Shown here piece by piece: positions 11,632 through 21,606 of a stretch of 64,000 nucleotides of DNA. Source of the DNA: Ashinkailepas kermadecensis (taxonomy: Eukaryota; Arthropoda; Thecostraca; Neolepadidae); contig JAOTOM010004668.1 in NCBI GenBank assembly GCA_034440615.1, positions 1-64,000 of the forward strand, read 5' to 3'. The notes under the pieces were generated by a model. It saw only the letters and a program-made list of their open reading frames with translations. It was not told the DNA's origin and did not search any database. The number at the start of each line of letters is the position of its first letter. Positions within the stretch are counted from its first letter, which is position 1. The translations under genes and the position numbers were made by a program.

Positions 11632-11632
<1 letters not shown>

Positions 11633-12252
11633 GACACGAATATTCAGCCAAAGTCACCCCTCCAGGACTTCTGCAATGGCGCCCCTCCAGCCGAGTGCCC
11701 TTTCCCCATGGAACTTTCCGAATCCACCCCGGACTGATTCGTACCTACATCACAACCTGCCTTTGTGGAGAATAACTTCATTTGTATGTTGCCTTTACAA
11801 TATGATGCTACTTAGCCGGGATTTTGTGGAAAATTTCCCTCCCCACGCGGGATACCTCGGGATTTGAGGACGCTGCAGCCCCTTGTGAAAGTACAAACAT
11901 TCGCTCATGTGTGTGCATGTTAAGTCACAAACATGGTCGCCGCTATGGATATTGGACAGGGGGGGCATGACGGAATTGGGTTGATTATCTACATGCAACG
12001 CCCCAGGCGTAATGTTAAATTTCACCACATTTTCAGCAGGGGGAGACGTCTCCACGTCCACCGCCGTGACAAGGCCTACGCCACAAAGGAAAACCCAACT
12101 ACGCCGAGTGTCGAGCCGACGTCACGACCACACAGTGGCATGGGCGCGGTGGCTGTCCACAGTGCAGCGGAAAGGTCATTGTGCTGAGTCCACATCCTAG
12201 AACAAAGGTCACAGGGCTTCCCCATTGCTAGCAGCGTGAGCAGCCATAGCAG
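11633..12252 (+). repeat. Dispersed repeat family A, copy 1 (5' portion)
   Basis: About 620 bp nearly identical to 17058-17698, including CACCCCGGACTGAT, CATCACAACCTGCC, CAAACATGGTCGCCGC and the terminal AGCAGCCATAGCAG. Both copies follow a (TA)n tract. Open frames of about 84-88 codons are kept on both strands, simply because the copies are recent. The copy is interrupted at 12252 by a hAT-like element and resumes at 14796. Confidence 0.9.
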
Positions 12253-12464
12253 CAGACTTGTGCTCGACTCAAATTTTATGAGTCGACTCACATTTGACTC
12301 ATAGATCTTGAGATCTGATTCAACTCATGATTCAGAGCAGGTCAAAATTATTTGATTCGACTCAATTCAGACTCAGAGCTCACAAAGCATGATTCGACTC
12401 AAGACTCAAACATAAATTTGAATTGATTCAGATCCGACTCAGTGGTATCACTCATGAGCCATAG

Positions 12465-12467
<3 letters not shown>

Positions 12468-12506
<39 letters not shown>

Positions 12507-12511
12507 GCAAT

Positions 12512-12570
<59 letters not shown>
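12468..12570. repeat. (TA)n microsatellite inside the hAT-like element
   Basis: Two TA runs separated by a CACGCAATAGA patch. Confidence 0.97.
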
Positions 12571-12580
<10 letters not shown>

Positions 12581-12755
12581 GTGATGTGAAAACAGTTATA
12601 GCAAAAATGATCTATTCGAGAGACAGTTTGATGTCTACGCATCTTCATCTGTGTCTAATTAAAGACGGGAATTAGTATTTATTTAGACACCAACGAAGAT
12701 GCTCTAACATTGAAACATCTTCATCTGTTGAATATATTATTTTTGCTAAAACTTT

Positions 12756-13460
12756 GGGTATAATTGGAGATTAAGGTAAATTTTGATTCTTTGGAATTTG
12801 TATTTTGAATACGCGGTATTTTAACGTAAAAATGACGATGCGACCACTAGTTTTCTCCGCAAATGATTACTTTTCAGTTGGCAAAGAAATAAACGATCAA
12901 AATCTTCATTCTACAAATATAGCACATCGCGCATAATCATCCGTACCTGGTGTGTCATAGACGTGATAAAGAAGAAGTTCTTTGTTTCTGACGTGATACA
13001 ACGAAGTTTAATACTGTTTGACATCGAAAACCTTATGTTTCTGCCTTAATTCAACACTTATTTACGATAATTTATACTCTCAGACCAACGCGTCCACAAC
13101 GCGACCAAGGCCGGAAATTCCTTGCGACGCTGTAATCGTTAGGGCAGAGCTGTCCATTACATCCTCGAACGTTTGGTTGGTTATTGGTTTTACGACACGT
13201 CGACCGTTGAGTCATGTAGCGTCGCCAATCTCTCACGCCGATTGGTCGCGGGCGAAGAGTAGCGACAGGTGAGATTCGAACCCACAACCTTTCGATTGTG
13301 AGACGAGCATCTTACCCCTAGACCACTCGTCCCCCGTCTCGAACGTTTAGTATGTATATTTACTAAGAGGGGAAGTGTGTTTAGTAAGAATATTTACTAA
13401 ATTTCTGGAAGTTTGAATAGGTATCGGTACTAAAGTTACCTATACAATAGGTGGTTTTAA
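12756..13460. mobile_element. Partial second copy of the 808-bp MITE, SINE-interrupted
   Basis: From GGTATAATTGGAGATTAAGG at 12757 the sequence follows 60618-61100 closely (AAAATGACGATGCGACCAC, GACATCGAAAACCTTATG, GGCCGGAAATTCCTTGCGA). The similarity is broken only by the SINE at 13175-13337. A GATGACGTCATG block at 14102-14113 matches 61130-61141. The right terminal repeat was not found, so the copy is truncated or rearranged inside the hAT-like element. Confidence 0.75.
13175..13337 (-). mobile_element. tRNA-derived SINE, copy 1
   Basis: On the minus strand it starts with a tRNA-like head GGGACGAGTGGTCTAGGGGT (A box) and a B box GGTTCGAATCT. A tRNA-unrelated body follows, ending near AAACCAATAACCAACC. 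An 11-bp duplication CTCGAACGTTT flanks it (13164-13174 and 13338-13348), and the paralogous site near 61016 lacks the insert. The acceptor stem does not pair properly, so it is not a working tRNA gene. Confidence 0.92.
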
Positions 13461-14156
13461 AGCGATTTTTGCTCCCAGGGCACGTGGTCTCAAGAACAAA
13501 ATAGACGGAGAAGACCCGTAGTCAAATTATTTTCTTGGACAGATTTCGTAGATAGAAGTACTTGAACTTGAAGTGCTTATATCCTGGGAATTTTTCATTT
13601 TCCAAATGAATGAGTGTCAAATTCTTTGAAATCACATTAGAAAACACCAGAAAAACAACATTTTTATCAAAAATGTTTGCCTTTTTTACACAAATCCTGT
13701 AATTATCGATGGAAAGAATCAACCTCAATATAGGCGTCACTAACTTGTTATCTCATGATAACCTCACCTCTATATATAAGTTTGAGACATTGCTTAAATT
13801 ACACAGGTCAGGACTTCGAGCAATCGTGCTCCAATCACGCGAACAAACCCTATATAATACCACACATTCCAAAATACTTGATATTTTCATCAATAGAGTT
13901 GAACATGTGTTGCTATAACAAGAACAAAGCTATTTTTTTCACAAAAAAGATCATGCTTGTATTCCAGACTAAGTTTTAGGATACTACAGAAGACATATAC
14001 AAACTGGTTAAAATATGTTATATCCAGTACACATTTCCTTCATATACAGGAGAAAAAAGTAATCTGCAACCAAATTGATACCATATATTGAAAAAACCTT
14101 CTGATGACGTCATGCGGGCTTGAAGGAAAACTTCGATCTACCTTCTAGTAAAGGTA

Positions 14157-14229
14157 CGTTGGTTTGTTATTTGTCACACGCGCATCTGATATGATATCAG
14201 ACGCGCAGGTGACAAATAACAAACCAACG
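14157..14229. repeat. 36-bp near-perfect palindrome
   Basis: The arms 14157-14192 and 14194-14229 are complementary apart from about three mismatches, with essentially no loop. They contain GGTTTGTTATTTGTCAC. The palindrome lies in the right part of the hAT-like element. It could extrude as a cruciform or be the footprint of a nested palindromic element. Confidence 0.88.
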
Positions 14230-14795
14230 CAAATTTATTCAGTGCAGATGCCCATTGCAGTGCAGGACAATTTCGGTTCCATATTCTTTTTCACAATTAC
14301 AACCAATTTATGTGTTGTGCTCCTGGTACTAGGATTGACTCATGCATGATACTGATTGTGGATACCAAGCTTAACATTGATAATTATTTGTAGTTACTGT
14401 CATTGGTTTTTGGTAAATAACTTCAGTACTGGTGCCCCTCATTCTTTATTCACCGGCAGATGACAAGTTGACAATTGTATTGCTAAGCATGAATAATTAT
14501 GCTGTGTTTTTACTCCCTACTTTGTGTCATGACATAATATTCACTTAGATACATGCTTCATATCATTTGTTCATAACTTGCATTTGAGTCACAAGACTCA
14601 AATGACTCATTGTGATTCAAATGATTGACTCATGATTCAACTCATTTATTTTTTAGAAAGATGTGATTCAACTCACGACTCAAGATAAGTTTTGTGGAAT
14701 AGAATCGATTCAACTCTCGACTCATCCAAAAACGATTGATTCATGAGTCGATAATTATCGATTCAACTCGAGTCGAGCACAAGTCTGCATAGCAG

Positions 14796-15246
14796 GGGTG
14801 TCACGTTGTGTATGCTAGGACAAGAGAATCACGGAGAGACTGGGAGAGTCACTGATAGCCACTGGCGCCGGAGTGAGAAGCGAGTTGAAGTGACGGACGG
14901 GAGGAGGCCAGCCACCAGCTGTCATGTGAGCGCCGTCTGTCTGTCATGCTTTCCTCCTTCCAAACCGTGCCGAACCGCACTGATTTATATTATAGCTGCT
15001 ACCTCTTCGACCTCATCTCATTCGGTTCAAAGGAGCGATCCGTCTTATTGGGGTCACGGTGGTGTGGGGACCAAATAGGCTAAATTCGAGGGGGTGGGTG
15101 GATAGCATGTCGCGTACTGGAACAGTGTGAAATGGCCGGTAACGCCCGAAGTCGAATGTCTAGTAAAGAAGGGTGGAGTAGGAATATGCGGAGTGGGCAG
15201 AATTCGTGTACATGGAGTGTTCGCCAGTCCTGCTGCCGTGCGGTGT
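14796..15246 (+). other. End of repeat family A and unassigned sequence
   Basis: 14796-14817 continues family A (GGGTGTCACGTTGTGTATGC) after the hAT insertion. The two family A copies diverge after that point. The rest, up to the TA tract, has no recognised gene. Confidence 0.6.
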
Positions 15247-15386
<140 letters not shown>

Positions 15387-15478
15387 GATAAAAATATTAC
15401 CTTCAGCATATAAATATTTGAGTGCACTATATATTGTGTTTTACTGCACTATTTTGTATTAAAAAAAAACAACATTTA

Positions 15479-15610
15479 ATCCGAGTTCTTGCTGGGGTGG
15501 CTTTATGAACCAGGGTCCTATTGCTAAGCAAAACTTGTTGCGTGAACCTTGGTCCCACCACCCGATCCATTAATTCCAGTTCATCGGCAGAATTTTTACC
15601 GAAGTTTTTT
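15479..15610 (+). repeat. Dispersed repeat family B, copy 1
   Basis: Starts AATCCGAGTTCTTGC and contains TGGCTTTATGAACCAGGG and CCACCACCCGATCCA. A second copy with the same layout is at 15928-16060 and a fragment is at 52605-52650. Copies 1 and 2 bracket a GC-rich 317-bp stretch, like a pair of direct terminal repeats. Confidence 0.8.
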
Positions 15611-15649
15611 TTTAAGTTTTGACCGGTGGCGTGGCCGTGTCGGGCGGCC

Positions 15650-15710
15650 AGGTTGGGTCAGATCGGGTCAGGTCGGGTCAGGTCAGGCCAGCTTGGGTCA
15701 GGTCAGCGCC
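15650..15710. repeat. GGGTCAGGTC-type short tandem repeat
   Basis: Repeats of GGTCA/GGGTCA spaced by about five bases, within a GC-rich stretch (15620-15900) between the two family B copies. That stretch has no recognised gene. Confidence 0.75.
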
Positions 15711-15927
15711 GCACCATCGGCACGCCGACCGGCGGCCAGGTGATGACCGCGCCACGCGGCCGTGTCCGTCGCCCGTGTCCGGCATCCGACAACCCACTCC
15801 GGACACCGGACACTCGACACAGTCGCGCCCACCGCACCCGAGTGGACCGGCTGACGTCAGCCGCGTCAGCCGCGTAAGCCGGTCACCACTCGGGCGCGCA
15901 TCAGTATTTTTTAAATAACAAAAATGG

Positions 15928-16060
15928 TCCGAATTCGTGCTTGGGTGGCTTTATGAACCAGGGTCCTACTGCTAAGCAGAGCTTGTTGCGTGAACGTTGG
16001 CCCCACCACCCGATCCAGGAGTTCCAGTTCAACGGCATAATTTTTAACCGGGAGCTTCAC
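15928..16060 (+). repeat. Dispersed repeat family B, copy 2
   Basis: Matches 15479-15610 over about 130 bp in the same orientation, with roughly one difference per eight bases. Confidence 0.8.
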
Positions 16061-16149
16061 GTGCCGTCAATGCTCACGTCCGCCCCGGTAGCTCGTCCCC
16101 GGCCTTATCGGGCCAGCTGCCAACTGACCCTCACAGCCGGGGGCTAAAT

Positions 16150-16237
16150 GCGAGCGCGCGAAGCGACTCGAACCCTGTGTTGCCAGGGCAGGGAAATCAG
16201 TGCAGGCCTGCGCTCTAACCAACTGAGCTACTGGGGC
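16150..16237 (-). mobile_element. tRNA-derived SINE head or tRNA pseudogene
   Basis: The minus strand reads GCCCCAGTAGCTCAGTTGGT, an acceptor and A-box-like start, and later GGGTTCGAGTCGC, a B box. The two lie about 45 bases apart, as in tRNA promoters. The 3' side (CTTCGCGCGC) cannot close the acceptor stem. The head differs from that of the SINEs at 13175 and 48236. Confidence 0.6.
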
Positions 16238-16263
16238 GGCGCAGTTGGTATATATCACCAACG

Positions 16264-16286
16264 TTTCGGCCAGAGGCCTTCTTCAG
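16264..16286 (-). ncRNA. Hammerhead-like core, diverged Penelope end
   Basis: The minus strand reads CTGAAGA, a GGCC/GGCC stem with a short loop, then GAAA. This is the layout CUGANGA-stem II-GAAA of hammerhead ribozymes in Penelope-like element ends. It is related to the cores at 30130 and 23123 but from a different subfamily. Stem III is imperfect, so activity is doubtful. Confidence 0.5.
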
Positions 16287-16508
16287 AGTGACACAATTAC
16301 AAAATTTATCAGCTTTAAGCACACAATCATGCACTCGAAATCCTCTGTTCAAAACGTGGCAAGTATCGCAACCTCTCGCTGCGCTGACGAATGATATAGT
16401 ACGAAACACTGCTTCAATGGCGAAAGGCGACACAAAAGAATACACAAAACACAACACAAAATGGATGGCATTCGAGAATGCCAGATCCAATATCATTCAC
16501 ATCGCCCT

Positions 16509-16628
16509 GTGTGTGTATGTTTGCATGTGTGCGTTTGTGTGTGTGTGCGTGTGAATGTGTGTGTGTGTGTGTGCGTGTGCGTGCGTGTGTGTGTGTGTGT
16601 GTGTACGCGTGTTTGTGTGTGTGTGTAG
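16509..16628. repeat. (GT)n microsatellite with GC interruptions
   Basis: GT-rich repeat with GTGCGTGC and GTACGCGT variants. The sequence after it, to 16908, has no recognised gene. Confidence 0.95.
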
Positions 16629-16908
16629 GTGTGGGTCAAACTCTCTAGTCCGGGTCTGATGCCCGCTGCACCTCCACCACATCGTCCCGCACCAGGTACG
16701 CTATCACGCTGGCAAGCTTGACAAATCCAGGTGAACTGTTGATGCAATCCTCGGCATCGATAAATGCGGCCTCTACAGCCTTCCTCATAAATTTGTCCTT
16801 TAATTGGGTTATTTCACAGGCGCCATCCCGTCGCGGAAGGTGCCCCTCCTTCTCCCCGTGAACTACCAGTGCGCTCGACATCCTGTGATACGTATGATCG
16901 GCCTCATA

Positions 16909-17032
16909 TTATATATGATATATATATATATATATATATATTTTTATATATATATATATATGTATGTATTTAAGTATATTTAAATATATATATACATATT
17001 ATATATATATATATATATATTTATATATAGTA
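16909..17032. repeat. (TA)n microsatellite, imperfect
   Basis: TA repeat with TTTTTATA, GTATGTAT and TTTAAATA interruptions. It precedes the second copy of repeat family A, as at 11577. Confidence 0.95.
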
Positions 17033-17057
17033 AATTCCTCTCCCCACCCACACTTTC

Positions 17058-17720
17058 AACACGAATATTTAGCCGAAGTCACCCTTCCAGGGACTTTTGC
17101 AGTGGCGCCCTTCGAAGAAATGGCGCCCCTCCAGCCGAATGCCCTCTTCCCCATGAAACTTCCCGAATCCACCCCGGACTGATGCGTACCTACATCACAA
17201 CCTGCCTTTGTGCAGAATAACTTCATTTGTATGTTGCCTTTACAGTATGATGTTACTTAGCCGGGATTTGGATGGAAAATTTCCCTCCCCACATGGGATA
17301 CCTCGGGATTTGAGGACGCTGCAGCCCCTTGTGAAAGTACAAACATTCGCTCATGTGTGTGCATGTTAAGTCACAAACATGGTCGCCGCTATGGATATTG
17401 GACAGGGGGAGCATGACGGAATTGGGTTGATTATCTACATGCAACGCCCCAGGCGTAATGTTAAATTTCACCACATTTTCAGCAGGGGGAGACGTCTCCA
17501 CGTCCACCGCCGTGACAAGGCCTACGCCACAAAGGAAAACCCAGCTACGCCGAGTGTCGAGCCGACGTCACGCCCACACAGTGGCATGGGCGCGGTGACC
17601 GTCCACAGCGCAGCGGAAAGGTCATTGTGCTGAGTCCACATCCTAGAACAAAGGTCACAGGGCTTCCCCATTGCCAGCAGCGTGAGCAGCCATAGCAGGG
17701 GTGTCACGTTGTGTATGCGA
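17058..17720 (+). repeat. Dispersed repeat family A, copy 2 (uninterrupted)
   Basis: Near-identical to 11633-12252 and continuing through the point where copy 1 is split (CATAGCAG at 17691-17698) into GGGTGTCACGTTGTGTATGC. It provides the empty site that dates the hAT-like insertion after the duplication of family A. Confidence 0.9.
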
Positions 17721-18418
17721 GGGATGGCCACTGTCCCAATCATTGATTTATCTCCCCCCACACCTAAACAGCAGGGCCTTTTTAAGTAGGAAACTGGGGG
17801 GGGGACATTTTTAAGTAGAAACCTGGGGGGGGCATTTGGGCCCAGCCCTGCCCATGGGCCCGGGCCCTCCCGATTTTGTCCGACTGGGGGCCCAGATGAT
17901 TTGAAGGCATTAAAGTGCTCTTGAAAAGTCCTAGTTGTGTCCCTCAATTTTAGCAAGATGCAAAATGTTTCTTTGTGTCCTGAATTAGCTTAAACCAGCA
18001 TTTTAGCATCTGATTCCTCTTGCCCTCTTGCATGCCTCAGACTGCATGATACTTGATAAGTCAAGATATGAGCATTGAGCTTAATGACTACTTAACTGGA
18101 TCTCGATTGATGTGGTAGAAGTTAAAGATCTTCAAGGAATCTTGGTTATGAAAATGCGATGCCGTTGGAGGGAAATACATCCGCGGTTCGGTGATTACAG
18201 CGATGCGCGACGCATCAGTTGCTGCATCTAGTCCAGCATAATCAAGAGTTACTTTCTGTTATCAAGCAATGCGTTCAAGTGAGTTGTACGTCGTGTGTCA
18301 ACGCAGGTACCTGATAAATGGTCATGGCTTATCACTCGCCGGCAAAGAATATCTGCTCATCCGATTTCACGCCATTGTGATGTTGTGCAATACACAATCA
18401 AGCCGTTTCAACGGCTTT

Positions 18419-18448
18419 ATTTGCCAGACAACGCGTTGTCTGGCAAAT
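18419..18448. repeat. 30-bp perfect palindrome
   Basis: The sequence centred on ACGCGT reads identically on both strands over 30 bp, with half-site ATTTGCCAGACAACG. An AGCCGTTTCAACGGCT inverted repeat lies immediately before it. Confidence 0.95.
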
Positions 18449-18456
18449 TGCATCAG

Positions 18457-18527
18457 ATGGAACATATACGTGTGGATGGAACATATACGTGTGGAACATA
18501 TACGTGTGGAACATATACGTGTGGATG
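18457..18527. repeat. 16-bp tandem repeat, four units
   Basis: Four copies of GGAACATATACGTGTG, two of them with an extra GAT. Confidence 0.9.
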
Positions 18528-19559
18528 GTGGTGGGGAGACCTGTTGAGTGAGTGGCATTTCAGGCAGCCTTTTACGGCGAGTGTCATTTCAGTGACTGCG
18601 ACAGTACGGCTTGGACTATTTGGGTGAGTGCTATTTTAGCGAGTTTTGGCTCAGCGCCAGTTCAGCGACTATAAATTTTCAATGCTTCTGCTGTGACGGA
18701 TAGGCTTGGCCCTGAGGGCAGTTGTTGGCTGGGAAGGTGATATTGACCTTGAATACGTAAGATCCGCACGGCATATGTTTTTGTGAGTCAGATTTCTTAG
18801 AATTGTCTGCTCGGAGTTAAGCTGATCGCCTGATGCAGGTGCATTCATTGCCTGAAGCGCTGGAGACCGCCGCGTCGCCACATGTGATGTACACTGTGCA
18901 GGTAAGAAAAGGAAGTCAATACCTATCTAGCTACCCCTGCAGTGGGGTCAGCCTCGTTGTTCGGCTGGCTAGAGAAATGGCGCTTTCTCGGGTTACCACA
19001 GCCTCACTCGTCCTTCCATCCATACGCTCCCATTCCAATGCCCATCTCATCTCAACATCCATGTCCTCCACCTGGCCCGGCAACACCAACTCTCCCCACT
19101 AAGAGCAGGTAGGATAACATCCCCGGTCCTGCCCACCAGCTCAGTTTTCTCGGAGTAGCCGCGCCCTCTTGCCCCTCCCCCGGGGTTGACGGAGTCCTGG
19201 AGGTTGAGGTCCCTCGTCGCACGGTGTTAGTTGTGACGTGGGACCAACACGCCTCTTTGGTCCTGATATCCCGGAGGGGCGGGCGGGCCCATAGGGCCCC
19301 ATACGGGCCAAGTGGCTGGTCGCCTCGGGTCGGGGACCTGGGATTGTTCCCAGTGTCTGCCGGCCCGGCAGGCTGGGGTCAAGGGGTGGGCGGTGCTTGG
19401 ATCCCCGTCGGGGTGGTGAGTCGCTCCCGGCCGGGCCAAGGCGCCGCCTGCCCCGCACAGCTCCTCGGGCGCTTGGCGTCCTCCCGGTCGCGGGACCCAG
19501 GCGTCCCCCCAGCTGGGCCCCTGCGTGGTGGGGTGCCCGAGGAGCCGAAACAAGGACAC

Positions 19560-20113
19560 ATTGCATGGCATCCACTGACAACAAAAAAGCCTCCTGGTCC
19601 GTCCCGTAGGGGCCAGACCAATTGTTCTTCTGTCCCCCGTATTCTTATTGTTAGAGGGCAAACGAAGTCCCTCGCTTCGTTGTCGCCCTTTCAGCGGCGC
19701 GACGGGTGTGACCGATTTGGTAAGATTTTGCGCTGTGAAAAGTTGATGGACGGCTCCTTGGAGGTGGAATTCGCATTGTCAGGAGAGGCTGAAAGTGCAT
19801 TGCTGGTATCCGAGTTTAGATACAGTGTTCGGAAAGATGGCGGAAAGTCGACGAGACCATATCAATTAGCATAGAGCCACATAAAACAAAGAATACCTCA
19901 CGGGGTGTAATCAACTGCTTCGACTTGAGAGATGTGCCGGAGGAAGAGATCGTAGATGGACTGTCCGAATTTGGTGTGACCGGGGCAAGGAAGATGAAGG
20001 TGAGGAGAGGTGCAGACATGATCCCAACCAACAATGTCATCTTAACATTCAACACTACAGATCACCCAACCCGACCGAGGGGAGCGTCGCCGTTATACAA
20101 ACAACGCCCATGA
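19560..20113 (+). pseudogene. LINE ORF1 remnant with RRM-like domain
   Basis: Shows LASLSPFQRRDGCDRFGKI and GSLEVEFALSGEAESALLVSEF. A frameshift near 19850 follows, then the sequence just before CFDLRDVPEEEIVDGLSEFG and MIPTNNVILTFNTTDHP. This is the RNA-binding region common in ORF1 of arthropod LINEs. The CCHC knuckles that normally follow are missing, and the frame ends just as ORF2 begins. Confidence 0.75.
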
Positions 20114-21606
20114 AAACACGCCGGGGCAGGCGCGGCGCCAGGGGCGGCAGAAGACGCGGATCGCGGGGCGGAGCAAGCCATACGACAGCTCAACAGCACA
20201 AAGGACAGCTCCACCTGGTACTCATCAATGCACAATCTATCAAACCTAAGCTACTTGAACTACACAACGACCTTCATACTTACTCTCTAGACCTAGCTGT
20301 GGTGACTGAGACCTGGCTGCGACCTAGCACCCCCACGCGTCTCATTAACTTCCCCGGTTACCAAGCGAAACGCGCGGACCGGCCCGACTCTAGTGGGTAC
20401 GGTGGGGTGGCGATTATCGCCAAGTCAGTACTAACTATTACCGTTGTGAAAATTTCTACGCCTCCGAACTCTAGCTCCAAACTAGAATCACTCTGGGCCA
20501 AAGTCAAAGGCAAGAGCGGAAAGTATTTCATTCTAGCGGCAATCTATCGGCCTCCTCGTAACACTCTTCCTGCCATAAATGATGACTTCGCTGAGCTTGA
20601 AAGACAGGTTCAATTGGCGACACTGAACTTTACCGGCACCTTCTACCTCGCAGGTGATCTAAATTGTAACCTTCTCGACACGGCTAATAGCCCCAGCAAA
20701 ACACACCTGCTTGAGTTCATCAGCAACTATTCACTTACCGTGACAGCGCAGCGCCCTACATTCGCCACAGGCTCTTTATTGGATGTCATCCTAACAAACT
20801 CGCCCATCTCCGTCGGCAGAACCAGAGTGAGTTTCTGCCACTACAGTCCTCATAAATTTATCATATGTTCCATTAAAGTAAACAGGCCTGCCTCAGTTAA
20901 CACCGTGATAAAGTCACGTTCTTACGGACGAGTAGATACCTCGGAACTGACCCTTGACCTTGGCGAGATCGACTGGGTCCAGGTCACTGGGCGCATCTCA
21001 GTAACGGACAAATGGGACACCCTGCTGAAATTGCTGACACCTATTCTCGACGAGCACCTGCCCCTCAGAAACATCAAAATTCTGAACCCAACAGCACCAT
21101 ATGTCAGCGAAGCTACCAAACAGCTCATGCACCGGCGAAATGTAGCTTTGCACTTGCAAGATAGAAGCACATACAAAATATTTAACAGACAAGTTCGCTC
21201 AGCTATTAGAGCTGACTGTAGGGACGATATTAGCAGAAAGATAGCACAGAAAGGCCCATCAGCTGCGTGGCGTGCTATAAAGCCCATTATCGACACCAAA
21301 AAAGGCTCTCATAGAGTTCAACCCCAGGTCCTACCTGAGCCTCTAAATCAATACTTTGTTAGTGTCGGACCTAAGGTATCAGCAGAGGTCAAACGCCAGG
21401 CAAACATGTCTGAACACACACCTCCCAGTTGCCGGCTATCGCGCGTCTCTACCAGCTCCTATAAAGTATCACCCATATCCATCGAACAGCTAACCAAAAT
21501 TGTCATGGATATGAGGAGCACAAGTGCTTGCGGACCCGACGGTATCGGTATTAAGGTCATCAAATTTCTGTTCTTTTTATCGGAGAAGTGCTGCTGGACA
21601 TTATAA
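20110..21606 (+). pseudogene. LINE ORF2, endonuclease and start of RT
   Basis: 498 codons. A basic N-terminus is followed by endonuclease motifs LINAQSIKPK, VVTETWL, GGVAIIAK, LAAIYRPP, LAGDLNC and LLDVILTNSP. The final catalytic motif reads YSPHKFI, where the family usually has SDH, so the last Asp is replaced by Pro. The linker and the first RT motif (ACGPDGIGIKVIK) precede a frameshift near 21570-21590. Confidence 0.9.

Larger units (their letters stand above)
10400..11632. other. Intergenic, no gene recognised
   Basis: Contains a poly-A run (10540-10566), a GC-rich patch (10770-10850), an inverted repeat (11324-11373) and a (TA)n tract (11577-11631). No coding signal was found. Confidence 0.6.
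12253..14787. mobile_element. hAT-like non-autonomous DNA transposon, 2535 bp
   Basis: The terminal inverted repeats CAGACTTGTGCTCGACTC (12253-12270) and its complement (14770-14787) are perfect. They are flanked by an exact 8-bp duplication CATAGCAG (12245-12252 and 14788-14795). The uninterrupted target at 17691-17698 has one CATAGCAG. Both subterminal regions (12262-12450 and 14585-14770) are packed with GACTCA/TGAGTC motifs. The 8-bp duplication and CAG terminus are hAT features. No transposase frame is present. Confidence 0.88.
17721..19139. other. Intergenic, no gene recognised
   Basis: Poly-G patches occur near 17800 and 17827. A GGGCCCGGGCCC-like block is near 17856. No convincing coding sequence was found. 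A good splice-donor-like CAGGTAAGA occurs near 18899 but no exon could be supported. Confidence 0.5.

Noticed and set aside
11795..12187. Frames on both strands of repeat family A, conserved in the copy at 17253-17633
   Set aside because: The two copies are almost identical at the DNA level, so frame conservation carries no information. No domain was recognised.
13264..13335. tRNA gene on the minus strand
   Set aside because: A and B boxes are good, but the acceptor stem does not pair. The unit continues into a non-tRNA body with target duplications, and a second copy exists at 48236. It is a SINE head.
19224..19874. A 216-codon frame read as a host gene
   Set aside because: Its C-terminal half is LINE ORF1 sequence continuing in another frame to 20113. 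The N-terminal part is GC-rich LINE leader.
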